From: a virus
Strand: one strand, 5' to 3'
Length of the DNA stretch: 44,935 nt
IMG/VR virus record: IMGVR_UViG_3300035099_000380
Location: 1-44,935 of that record
Position numbers and translations under genes: made by a program. Below are positions 20,418 to 27,275 of the stretch, one piece after another. The notes beneath the pieces were generated by a model that worked only from the letters and a program-made list of their open reading frames with translations, was not told where the DNA came from and did not search any database. Position 1 is the first letter of the stretch. Every line of letters starts with the position of its first letter.

Positions 20418-21583
20418 GAAAATGTCAAGATTGGTTAAGATCATATAGGGAGTATACACATCTCCTTGAGTCCCCTGACTCGTTCCATATTTGGACGGGT
20501 CTATCTACCGTCGCATCCGCCATGAGACGCCAATGTTGGATAGACTTGGGATATTTCAGGGTTTTTCCAAACTTATTTGTAGTTCTTGTCTCACCTCCTG
20601 GGAGGTGTCGCAAGAACATCGCAATTAAGGCAGGCACTGACCTGCTGAGTGGATTCCCTGATATAAAGATCAGTGCTGAAAGCATCACTCGGGAGGCCCT
20701 CATCAAAGCGTTAAAAGAGGCCGAGACTGTGCTTCAACAGACTGATGGGAAGATGTATGTTCACTCTTCGCTGACAGTAATAAGTGAAGAGTTGAGTGTC
20801 TTTCTTGGTCATGCCAACTTTGGCCTCATGGCGCTGCTAACGGACCTTTATGATGCTCCTGAATCTTGGGAATATAGAACCAAGAGCCAGGGAACAGATC
20901 ATGTCTACGGAATCTGGTTAAACATCTTAGCAGGATCAACTCCTACATGGCTTAGTGGAAGTATCCCGCTGAGTGCTATAGGAGGTGGTTTTACATCAAG
21001 AATTATCTTTGTTGTAGAAGAGGATGTCAGGCAAAGAACTGCCTTTCTTCAGCTTTCTGAAAAGGAATTAATCATTAAGGACTGCCTTGTTCATGATTTA
21101 GGGGAGATAACTACCATGAAGGGAGAGTTCTCCTTCACTAAAGATGCTGTTGAGTTCTATAGTCATTGGTATAACAATGAAAGACCCGTCATTGTCAATG
21201 ATAGAATAGCAGGCTATTTTGAAAGGAAACATATTCACGTTTTAAAAGTAGCATCCATCATTTCAGCTTGCAGATCTAACGAGATGATTATTACCAAAGA
21301 TCACATTGAAACCGCTATTGCTCTTTTAACAATGTTAGAACCAAAGATGATCTACGCTTTTGGGGCAGTAGGAAGAAGCGCCCTTACGCCAGATGTAGAT
21401 CAAGTCCTCAAGCTGCTTGTATCTTCAGAAAAGGGTTTGACAAAAGATGAAATCTTGAAAACAGTTTGGAGAGATGTAGACCCCAGACTAATTGATGTCG
21501 TTCTTAAATCATTAATAGACATGGGGTCGGTAAAAACTGAACTAAATGAAAAAAAGGAGATTATTTTTAAATTGACAAGCTAA
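20414..21583 (+). CDS. DUF3987-like replicative ATPase/helicase, probable CTG start
   Basis: The first ATG (20522) gives 353 residues, but the same open frame reaches CTG 20414, overlapping the polymerase stop, with GGAGGG 8 bases before it. The extra 36 residues ('SFHIWTGLSTVASAM' just before the ATG) continue the family pattern, so 389 residues is preferred. A variant P-loop is 'VSPPGRCRKNIAIK' (K followed by N, not S/T). A Walker B-like 'LTVISEELSVFLG', sensor 'LNILAGSTPTWL' and 'GGGFTSRIIFVVEE' follow, typical of DUF3987/phage primase-helicase ATPases. The C-terminus looks like a winged helix (GLTKDEILKTVWRDVDPRLI). As the last early gene, it likely unwinds or loads at the origin. There is no primase motif in the window. 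Confidence 0.75.
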   Translation: MRKCQDWLRSYREYTHLLESPDSFHIWTGLSTVASAMRRQCWIDLGYFRVFPNLFVVLVSPPGRCRKNIAIKAGTDLLSGFPDIKISAESITREALIKALKEAETVLQQTDGKMYVHSSLTVISEELSVFLGHANFGLMALLTDLYDAPESWEYRTKSQGTDHVYGIWLNILAGSTPTWLSGSIPLSAIGGGFTSRIIFVVEEDVRQRTAFLQLSEKELIIKDCLVHDLGEITTMKGEFSFTKDAVEFYSHWYNNERPVIVNDRIAGYFERKHIHVLKVASIISACRSNEMIITKDHIETAIALLTMLEPKMIYAFGAVGRSALTPDVDQVLKLLVSSEKGLTKDEILKTVWRDVDPRLIDVVLKSLIDMGSVKTELNEKKEIIFKLTS

Positions 21584-21590
21584 AAAGATG

Positions 21591-21645
21591 CGCCACCAGT
21601 TCTGTGCAGAGGAGGTGGCACAGATATAAAACTGGTGGCGTTTTT
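21591..21645. terminator. Compound bidirectional terminator between early and late units
   Basis: An 11-bp perfect outer stem, CGCCACCAGTT (21591-21601) with 21630-21640, encloses an inner CTGTGC/GCACAG stem (21602-21607, 21618-21623). TTTTTATTT follows on the plus strand and CATCTTTTT on the minus strand, so it ends transcripts from both sides. The outer T-run overlaps the outer-spanin stop codon. Confidence 0.9.
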
Positions 21646-21883
21646 ATTTACAGTATTCTTCCTGGATAAAAATTATCCAAGTTCTCAGTTTCTCTATATC
21701 CTCAACAGTCATGCATCTAACTTGATGTTCCTTCCCCTCTATTCTCATCCTTATCTCTGGGCTCAACCCGTAATCCAGAGTCAGCGCTGGGCAGTCCCCA
21801 TCTGACTTCAGGGTTGCGCACCCTGAAACCAGGATCGCTGTTAGAGCTAAGACGAGCATAAAGAGATTGAATTTTCTCTTCAC
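21644..21883 (-). CDS. Rz1: Outer-membrane lipoprotein spanin (o-spanin)
   Basis: The product has 79 residues, GTG start at 21883 behind AAAGGAGAT. A lipoprotein signal, then LVSGC with Cys22, is the site of lipid attachment. The mature part (CATLKSDGDCPALTLDYG) is short and partly proline-containing. It overlaps the upstream inner-spanin gene by 167 bp in another frame, the hallmark arrangement of Rz/Rz1 spanins. It completes lysis by joining the outer membrane to the inner spanin. It is the final late gene. Confidence 0.85.
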   Translation of the reverse strand: MKRKFNLFMLVLALTAILVSGCATLKSDGDCPALTLDYGLSPEIRMRIEGKEHQVRCMTVEDIEKLRTWIIFIQEEYCK

Positions 21884-22022
21884 ATTTTTTATCTCCTTTC
21901 TCTACACCTCTCAAATAGCCTGTTCTTTCAAACTTCCTTAACAGCCAAACAAAAGAAATCACCGCAGAGGCAATAGCCCCAAGAGTTCCAAGAGCTTTAA
22001 GAGCTAAAAAGATACTCTCCAC
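21717..22022 (-). CDS. Rz: Inner-membrane spanin (i-spanin)
   Basis: The product has 101 residues, GTG start at 22022, 1 base after the holin stop. Residues about 5-27 form a membrane segment (IFLALKALGTLGAIASAVIS then FVWLL) and a charged periplasmic helix follows (ERTGYLRGVEKGDKKCEEKI). The C-terminal half is encoded in the region shared with the o-spanin and is arginine-rich (GFRVRNPEVRWGLPSADSGL). Length is a little short for an Rz. The overlapping partner makes the call reasonable. Confidence 0.78.
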   Translation of the reverse strand: MESIFLALKALGTLGAIASAVISFVWLLRKFERTGYLRGVEKGDKKCEEKIQSLYARLSSNSDPGFRVRNPEVRWGLPSADSGLRVEPRDKDENRGEGTSS

Positions 22023-22023
22023 T

Positions 22024-22227
22024 CTACTTGCCTAATGCTTTCTTACCAGCAGCTCTCTCCTTGCTGATAGCATTCATTATGAAGGCAACTAAAGCTATAA
22101 TGGTGTCTATTGTAGCTAACACCTTCTCCTGAGTTATCTCTGCAGGGAGAGCTATACCTAAGGCTGTAAGAATGTTGAAGATAAACCCAATCATCAAAAC
22201 GATGTAGGTCTTATAACCTGATAACAT
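22024..22227 (-). CDS. Holin-like membrane protein, 67 residues
   Basis: ATG 22227 has AAGGAGG just upstream; a TTG six codons earlier is less likely. Two hydrophobic segments, 'YIVLMIGFIFNILTALGIAL' and 'TIDTIIALVAFIMNAI', are joined by a short polar loop, with a lysine-rich C-terminus (KERAAGKKALGK). This is class II holin topology. It stands directly before the spanins and downstream of the endolysin region, so it probably forms the lesions that start lysis. Confidence 0.72.
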   Translation of the reverse strand: MLSGYKTYIVLMIGFIFNILTALGIALPAEITQEKVLATIDTIIALVAFIMNAISKERAAGKKALGK

Positions 22228-22258
22228 TTTCCTCCTTCCGCTCAATCAATGAGCATTA

Positions 22259-22465
22259 CTATTTTTTCTTTACATAAGTGGGAAGATCTTTCCCTTTTGC
22301 CTCCTTCAAGTGAGCCTTCAATGTTTTCATTGGAAGCTCATACATGCTGGGAGGAACATACGAAGGGCGAGGCTTTCCAGCCTTTCTCGCCGAATAAGCT
22401 GCCCCGAATAGTCCTCTTTGACTATCCGAGACAATGGGTGTATGTTTTCTATGCTTCCCTGGCAT
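22259..22465 (-). CDS. DUF3008-like small protein, 68 residues
   Basis: AAAAAGGAGGTG precedes ATG 22465. The segment 'SDSQRGLFGAAYSARKAGKP' followed by SYVPPSMYELPMKTLK matches the pattern of small phage proteins with an 'SxxQRxLFGxAYAxK' core (DUF3008-like). It is basic (KLKEAKGKDLPTYVKKK at the end) and has no membrane helix. Function of the group is unknown. It sits between the fibre genes and the lysis set. Confidence 0.6.
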   Translation of the reverse strand: MPGKHRKHTPIVSDSQRGLFGAAYSARKAGKPRPSYVPPSMYELPMKTLKAHLKEAKGKDLPTYVKKK

Positions 22466-22483
22466 TACTTTTCACCTCCTTTT

Positions 22484-22573
22484 TTATTCATCAAGCGGTA
22501 TTAAAGATACATCAAACGGAACAGTTGGCTCTTCTGTTACAGACCAAAAGCCTGAACTATCTATAATATCCAT
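22484..22573 (-). CDS. 29-residue micro-ORF
   Basis: ATG 22573 lies 3 bases after the stop of the fibre-like gene and ends at 22484, with the next gene's ribosome site close by. The peptide (MDIIDSSGFWSVTEEPTVPF and a short acidic end) has no cysteine or membrane helix. Its own ribosome site is weak, so translation would rest on coupling. It may be a small virion or assembly peptide; uncertain. Confidence 0.4.
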   Translation of the reverse strand: MDIIDSSGFWSVTEEPTVPFDVSLIPLDE

Positions 22574-22576
22574 GTC

Positions 22577-23770
22577 TTAAGTTGGGTCAATAGTTGTTAC
22601 AGGATTACCTGCTGCTGTTGTTACTGTTGCAGTCCAGGCGCTTGTTGAATCATCCTCTTGATAAACTGTCAACGTGCCGCCTGCAACCGCCCTTTTGTTT
22701 CTCAACATTCTGAGAGCGTCCCTTACAGTTCTCCCACCATCTACCCCACCAGCAATATTTCTACCTAACAGCTTGTCTGCAATTTCTGCAGCTGCATCAG
22801 TTGCTAATGCAGCAGCATCTATAGCATTAGCTGCAAATGCTGATGAGGAGATTCCACCAGTTCCTATGGCGTATCCCGTTTTGTCTCCAACCTGTAGTGC
22901 ATTAGCGTCAACCCTGTTTGCTATTGTAAATGTCAACTGGTCTGTTTTTGCTTTGATAGCATCTATTTCATCATCTTTATCGGTAGTAACTGAAGAGCCC
23001 ATTATATAATTAGCTGGTAATTTATCATCTATAGTTTTAATTCTTTCATTTATTGAATTAGGTGTTGGATTGGTAGGTATTGCAGTATCCAGAGCACTAT
23101 CTACTTCTGCATTGACATCTGCTTTAGCCTGAGTTCCAAGAGCGTTAACTATTCCAATTGTAACTGAAGATTGGTCTGAAGCAAGGTTAAATCCAGATTT
23201 ATCCGTTAATGACCTCGTTGTTGCACTCCATATATCAGAAACAAGAGTTCCAAATGAAGTAAGTGTCCTTGTTGCATAATTCCATATATCACTTACAAGT
23301 GTTCCAAAACTTGATAGGGTTCTTGTTGCATAGTTCCAAACATCAGAAGCTGTTAAAGTTGAACGGCTTGAAATAGCTATGTCAACATAACCTGCCTTTG
23401 TATCAGTCCAGGTAGTATTGCTAAGTGCTGTTGAAGCTGGAGCTCTGCTTGAAACCGTTGTGTCAAGGTTAGTATTAGTGGTTGGGTAAGAGTCTCCACT
23501 TTGGGGATAATTTGTATAAACCTGAACCGTTACGCTCACTGCGGAAGAGTTCACAAATGTAAAGGCAACATGGTTATAATTTGTTTCTGCCTGAGTTGGA
23601 GAATAAGTCCAGAAACCGTTACCTTTGTGGGCTACCGTTCCTGAACCAGTTGCCTGAGTTCCATTATCCCCAGTAACATACACTGTTGTCGTTCCAGTTG
23701 TTACATCAGAGCCATCTGTCTTTGATATAAGATGCGCTCCAATAACTTGTCCAGAAATATTCTTTTTCAT
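22577..23770 (-). CDS. Tail-fibre-like protein with 18-residue repeats
   Basis: The product has 397 residues. Residues 1-95 are an Ig-like or beta-sandwich head (GQVIGAHLISKTDGSDVTTG). Two near-identical 18-residue repeats (VWNYATRTLSSFGTLVSD at 144-161, 162-179) and a third partial one follow; such VWNYATR repeats are common in uncultured phage appendage proteins. The rest is helical and alanine-rich (AIDAAALATDAAAEIADKLL), then a C-terminal beta module ending in VTTIDPT. It overlaps the beta-helix gene upstream by 4 bases. It likely forms part of a host-binding appendage. Confidence 0.7.
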   Translation of the reverse strand: MKKNISGQVIGAHLISKTDGSDVTTGTTTVYVTGDNGTQATGSGTVAHKGNGFWTYSPTQAETNYNHVAFTFVNSSAVSVTVQVYTNYPQSGDSYPTTNTNLDTTVSSRAPASTALSNTTWTDTKAGYVDIAISSRSTLTASDVWNYATRTLSSFGTLVSDIWNYATRTLTSFGTLVSDIWSATTRSLTDKSGFNLASDQSSVTIGIVNALGTQAKADVNAEVDSALDTAIPTNPTPNSINERIKTIDDKLPANYIMGSSVTTDKDDEIDAIKAKTDQLTFTIANRVDANALQVGDKTGYAIGTGGISSSAFAANAIDAAALATDAAAEIADKLLGRNIAGGVDGGRTVRDALRMLRNKRAVAGGTLTVYQEDDSTSAWTATVTTAAGNPVTTIDPT

Positions 23771-24801
23771 GGTTCACCTATTATGATGTTAGAATTATGA
23801 AACCAATAAGGTTTAAACCCACCAACTGCTGGTACATACTCATCTGCACCTATATCCCAAGCAGTTTCACCTGGTCTTGTTTGTTTATCTATATCATCAT
23901 TAAAAGGATAGCCTGGATTACTGCTTAAATCCGTGCCGTAATTTCTCGCTCCAGCATCATTGGAAGCTAAATGATAATCATCTATTGCTGTATTGGCAAA
24001 AGTAAATGTCTGGTTTATTCTATTTCCCGCTCCACCCCAGTCATCGGCGGTGGCATCTCCTGAAGCATTGTAAGTAGCGGTAATGACATTGGCTCCTGTG
24101 TTAGTGTCAATAAAATCATGACTTGTATTTGCAGTAGATAAACAATTAGTCCAGACAGTTGTTCCTGTGCCAGCCGCAGAGCCAATCACAAAACCATTAT
24201 TATTGCCGTAAGCAGTGCAGTTATAAAAATAACTTGTAGCTCCTGTTATGGCAATAGCATTAAACCCTCGGGTCTCATTGCCTTTTGCTAAACAATTGAT
24301 AAAAATAGTTCCATTAACAGCAGTCTTAGCATTAAAGCCGTATATTCCGCCTGTTCCAGCATTATTACCGTTCCAAGCAATATCTCCAGCAAAATGTCCA
24401 TTATCAACCGTTGAGACAAATACATTGCGATCAGTTGTACCATTGATTGTTAAAGTTCCAATAATATCCTGAATAGAAGTAAAACTTTCACTAATCGTAA
24501 ACAAATCGGCATTAGTTGTGGAATTGAACCAAACCCCATTATTCGGCGTGCCATCATGTCCTTGCCCTGAAGCTGGACGGATAATTCTGAAATAAGATGC
24601 ATTGGTAATCGTTCCATCCAAAGTTACGCAATCGTTAAAACTGGCGGCATCGTCATAACATTCAAGGACTTCTGATTTAGCAAGAGTAACCAGATCGTTA
24701 TCAGTGTCCGCTTCCCAAGTGGCTAAAGAAGTATAATTTCTGGTAGCATTGCCATAAGTAGAAATATGCTCATTTGTCCCACTTTTTCTGCTCGAAGCCA
24801 T
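23767..24801 (-). CDS. Beta-helix appendage protein
   Basis: The product has 344 residues and no signal peptide. It has repeated strands and turns (NGTIFINCLAKGNETRGFNA; SYFYNCTAYGNNNGFVIGSA) typical of a right-handed beta-helix. Its end, 'ETAWDIGADEYVP', matches the end of the secreted beta-helix gene ('YYDIGAYEYPD'). This module often closes phage and bacterial beta-helix adhesins. It may be the virion tailspike, adsorbing to or cutting surface sugars. No catalytic residues can be assigned. It overlaps the next fibre-like gene. Confidence 0.75.
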   Translation of the reverse strand: MASSRKSGTNEHISTYGNATRNYTSLATWEADTDNDLVTLAKSEVLECYDDAASFNDCVTLDGTITNASYFRIIRPASGQGHDGTPNNGVWFNSTTNADLFTISESFTSIQDIIGTLTINGTTDRNVFVSTVDNGHFAGDIAWNGNNAGTGGIYGFNAKTAVNGTIFINCLAKGNETRGFNAIAITGATSYFYNCTAYGNNNGFVIGSAAGTGTTVWTNCLSTANTSHDFIDTNTGANVITATYNASGDATADDWGGAGNRINQTFTFANTAIDDYHLASNDAGARNYGTDLSSNPGYPFNDDIDKQTRPGETAWDIGADEYVPAVGGFKPYWFHNSNIIIGEP

Positions 24802-24802
24802 G

Positions 24803-25282
24803 TTATTTTCCTACCTCTCTTATTATCATTAGATCAGATTCTACTAATTTTTTATTTGTATTTTTATCATAAATTATATCCGCAAAAGGAATTGTTATCT
24901 TTTCAAACGGTTGATAATTGACTCCCTTCCGAATCAATTTTGAGTTATCAATATTCATCCCTAAACTTTGAGCTTTAGCAATCAAACTAACAATCGGTAT
25001 TTGGTATCTTCTTTTACCAACAACTCTTGGTTGAGGTAAATCATCTGACGGATACCATAATTCTCCTGTTTCAAAATGGGGAACAGTTAGTTTCTGAGCA
25101 TCTTCAATTGTTGTGATAGCGTTCCCTAAATCCAATTCAATAATTAGATAATTTTCGTATTCTTTTGTTCCCCACAGCCAACCAGCAGGTTTAACCGCAA
25201 TAATATCGCCTTGCTTTTTCCTTTTATGTCCAGAAGGTAAATCTTGCTCGTCTTGTTTACTTATTGCTACCGAAACCTTCAT
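24803..25282 (-). CDS. Hypothetical late protein, 159 residues
   Basis: Soluble, basic and beta-rich: 'KRKKQGDIIAVKPAGWLWGT' then YENYLIIELDLG, and 'VNYQPFEKITIPFADIIYDK'. There is no signal peptide or cysteine. It starts 8 bases downstream of the secreted small protein gene's stop and ends 1 base before the beta-helix gene. Its place among appendage genes suggests a virion or assembly role. The family is not recognised. Confidence 0.6.
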   Translation of the reverse strand: MKVSVAISKQDEQDLPSGHKRKKQGDIIAVKPAGWLWGTKEYENYLIIELDLGNAITTIEDAQKLTVPHFETGELWYPSDDLPQPRVVGKRRYQIPIVSLIAKAQSLGMNIDNSKLIRKGVNYQPFEKITIPFADIIYDKNTNKKLVESDLMIIREVGK

Positions 25283-25290
25283 ATCTTCTT

Positions 25291-25743
25291 CTAAAAACTT
25301 AAAACCTTGAGTGTTATAAAGTGATTAAACTGTTTATAGTAGTCATTCCCCATGAAGTTATAAGTCAGTGCATAGCCTATGCGTGGCGTGTATTTACCAA
25401 GTAGCCACTTAACATCGTTTGCACCTGCAAGTGTTGCAAGTTTCTGCATAGTTTTATTAATATCTACATTGACTTGTCCGCCAAGAATCCCATTCTTGAA
25501 GAAATTCTGCTCGGCCGAGCCTACTGCTTGAAGTCCTATGAACACAGTATCATAAATTGAAATCATGTCAACTGCCAACCCCGCAGTCAGTGTTTTGTGT
25601 TGAAAGTCATAGAGAGTGTTTACATCAACTTTGAATGGTAAGTTGAAAGGTTGATCTTCTGCTTTTGCACAATTGAAGAAAAGGAATAAACAAATTAAAC
25701 TACTGACCAAACTACTTGTTAAACTTATCAATATTTTTTTCAT
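25291..25743 (-). CDS. Secreted late protein, possible small beta-barrel
   Basis: The product has 150 residues. The signal peptide (MKKILISLTSSLVSSLICLF then LFFNCAKA) has an NCAKA cleavage site; the Cys could even be a lipid site, though the rest is not a strong lipobox. The mature part alternates hydrophobic and polar residues (YTPRIGYALTYNFMG; NHFITLKVLSF), as in an outer-membrane strand. It stands apart from the three other secreted genes, near the lysin. An outer-membrane or periplasmic role is likely; the family is not recognised. Confidence 0.6.
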   Translation of the reverse strand: MKKILISLTSSLVSSLICLFLFFNCAKAEDQPFNLPFKVDVNTLYDFQHKTLTAGLAVDMISIYDTVFIGLQAVGSAEQNFFKNGILGGQVNVDINKTMQKLATLAGANDVKWLLGKYTPRIGYALTYNFMGNDYYKQFNHFITLKVLSF

Positions 25744-25759
25744 TTTTCCTCCATCTTTC

Positions 25760-25975
25760 CTACTTTAAACGTAAGAATTTTTTTATTTTTTCCCAAAGAG
25801 TCTCTTTCTGAACAGCTGTTAAACTCTTAAAATCTGACAAAAGTTGCTTAAGTTCTTCATTTTGTTGAATGAGAACAGCATTTTGTTCATTTAGAGATTC
25901 TACCCTCTGAATCATACTCTTAACTAACTCTCCTGTTTCTCCACTAATACCAGTTATCTTCAATCTTCCCCTCAA
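25760..25975 (-). CDS. Small coiled-coil protein, 71 residues
   Basis: Residues about 17-50 have heptad-like L/I spacing (MIQRVESLNEQNAVLIQQNE; ELKQLLSDFKS) and the C-terminus is basic (WEKIKKFLRLK). There is no membrane segment. It lies between the beta-sandwich protein and the secreted protein genes. It may be an oligomeric structural or lysis accessory. The family is not recognised. Confidence 0.55.
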   Translation of the reverse strand: MRGRLKITGISGETGELVKSMIQRVESLNEQNAVLIQQNEELKQLLSDFKSLTAVQKETLWEKIKKFLRLK

Positions 25976-25988
25976 ATTACACCACCTC

Positions 25989-26372
25989 CTAACCTACCTC
26001 ATTGTAGCTATAATTGATAATTATAGAAGCCCCTGAAGGTCCTAATACTTGCAATTTCGCATCCACTCCACCTAATTCAAAATCAGGAAAGCATGATAGG
26101 AAAATATAATAACCGCCACCTTTTGGGTTTTGAATGCCTGACAGAACATTAGTTCCAATCCTTAATTGAATCTCACCTGTTACATCACCACTAACTGAAA
26201 GAAAAGCCTTGTAAATCTCCAATCGTTTACCAGATGCAGGTGATAGCACATCCTGCCAAGCACCATTACAAGTTCCATTATATCTCCTATTTGCTACAGG
26301 AGTCCCTGCAATTTCAATGTCAAAAGAGAAATCGAGATCAGGCTTAGGGAATCCAAGAACATCAGTACTCAT
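25989..26372 (-). CDS. Beta-sandwich virion protein candidate
   Basis: The product has 127 residues, beta-rich with few helices (DFSFDIEIAGTPVANRRYNG; GASIIINYSYNEVG) and two cysteines. This pattern suits a small jelly-roll such as a decoration or baseplate-like protein. It begins 2 bases after the M15 peptidase stop. The family is not recognised; a role in the virion is inferred from context. Confidence 0.55.
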   Translation of the reverse strand: MSTDVLGFPKPDLDFSFDIEIAGTPVANRRYNGTCNGAWQDVLSPASGKRLEIYKAFLSVSGDVTGEIQLRIGTNVLSGIQNPKGGGYYIFLSCFPDFELGGVDAKLQVLGPSGASIIINYSYNEVG

Positions 26373-26374
26373 AA

Positions 26375-26998
26375 TTATTCACTCCTTAGCTGAAAATGAG
26401 GATAATCTGGATTCTTCCAGAACGCTCCGCATTCCAAGCCAACAGATTTACCTATATTAGCCGCCTCTGTATAATCAGGAATTTCGTTCTGATTAACATT
26501 CACTTTGATATCCCAGACAGCCTTTCCATCTTTAATAATGGCTATATCAAAAGCTCTCGAGAGATCATTATTGAGATCTTTATCCAGCATATTTGTAACA
26601 TGGAGAGAGTTAAGAGTCCAAGTAACTTTTACATTCTGAGAATCCAGTTGAAGTAATGGCATACCAGCAAGATAATTAAACCGATTAACATCCAAAAGAC
26701 TCAGTCTTCCTCTCACATACAAAGCTATGTGTTCAAGAATAGAACGAGCAGTGCAGGTAACAATGAAAGGAATATTTGCTTTTTCCATCTCAGCTTTGAA
26801 AAGATAATACTTCTCTTGGAGAGCTGGAACTAAATCCTCAATCTTTCGGCTTGCCATTTTTCCCTCCTTTCGGCTTGCTATTTTTTCCTCCTCAGCCATC
26901 AAATTTATCACCCATCCACATTTAGAGCAAAAGTAGTGTATGTTTTTATCAAAGAAGAATCCGCATTTCGGACATTGTATAACATTAGCTATGCTCAT
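26375..26998 (-). CDS. M15 peptidoglycan peptidase (endolysin) with N-terminal zinc ribbon
   Basis: Of the 207 residues, 80-205 form an M15 (VanY/L-Ala-D-Glu type) peptidase. Zinc ligands are H133 (NSLHVTN), D151 (SRAFDIAI) and H201 (YPHFQL), and catalytic Glu is E189 (VGLECGAFW). It would cut the peptide part of the cell wall at lysis. Residues 9-27 hold CPKC and CSKC, an unusual zinc ribbon for an endolysin. A second start at ATG 26857 (residue 48) has a perfect AAAGGAGGG ribosome site and would give a 160-residue enzyme without the ribbon. The first start has a weak site but overlaps the upstream gene. Both forms may be made. Confidence 0.85.
   Translation of the reverse strand: MSIANVIQCPKCGFFFDKNIHYFCSKCGWVINLMAEEEKIASRKEGKMASRKIEDLVPALQEKYYLFKAEMEKANIPFIVTCTARSILEHIALYVRGRLSLLDVNRFNYLAGMPLLQLDSQNVKVTWTLNSLHVTNMLDKDLNNDLSRAFDIAIIKDGKAVWDIKVNVNQNEIPDYTEAANIGKSVGLECGAFWKNPDYPHFQLRSE
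26843..26890. repeat. 24-bp tandem duplication at the endolysin internal start
   Basis: Two 24-bp units lie head to tail (26843-26866 and 26867-26890) with two differences. Each has GAGG(G/A)AAAAAT(G/A)GCAAG on the minus strand. The first-transcribed copy has ATA where the second has the ATG start, so the duplication looks like a copied start site. It keeps frame (24 = 8 codons). Confidence 0.9.
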
Positions 26999-27266
26999 CT
27001 GAATTGTTTTTTATAAACTCCTTGAGATCATCAAACCTTCTCTCAAGACCATCAAACTTTTCATCTAATCGCTTGGCAAGAGCGTCTATATCTCTTGTGA
27101 AACTCCTTTCCATAGCTTGGCAAACTTGCTTAGTAACCATTATGCTTTCTATTTTTTCTACCTTCTTATCCTGCATATCAAGCCTGGACTTAAAGCCAAG
27201 CCAGGTAAGAATAGCTCCAATAAGCGTCCCGCCTGCTCCCGCTCCACCTGTTTCCCACCATTCCAT
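26985..27266 (-). CDS. N-terminally anchored coiled-coil protein (possible holin-like or XhlA-like)
   Basis: The product has 93 residues. A short hydrophobic stretch (GAGAGGTLIGAILTWLGFKS, residues 8-27) may cross the membrane; then a long charged helix follows (RDIDALAKRLDEKFDGLERR and FDDLKEFIK). This layout fits small phage lysis or membrane-anchored proteins. It ends 13 bases into the lysin gene, so the two are translated together. It may be a second holin-type or anchor protein. Confidence is limited. Confidence 0.55.
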   Translation of the reverse strand: MEWWETGGAGAGGTLIGAILTWLGFKSRLDMQDKKVEKIESIMVTKQVCQAMERSFTRDIDALAKRLDEKFDGLERRFDDLKEFIKNNSDEHS

Positions 27267-27275
27267 AAAGTCCTC

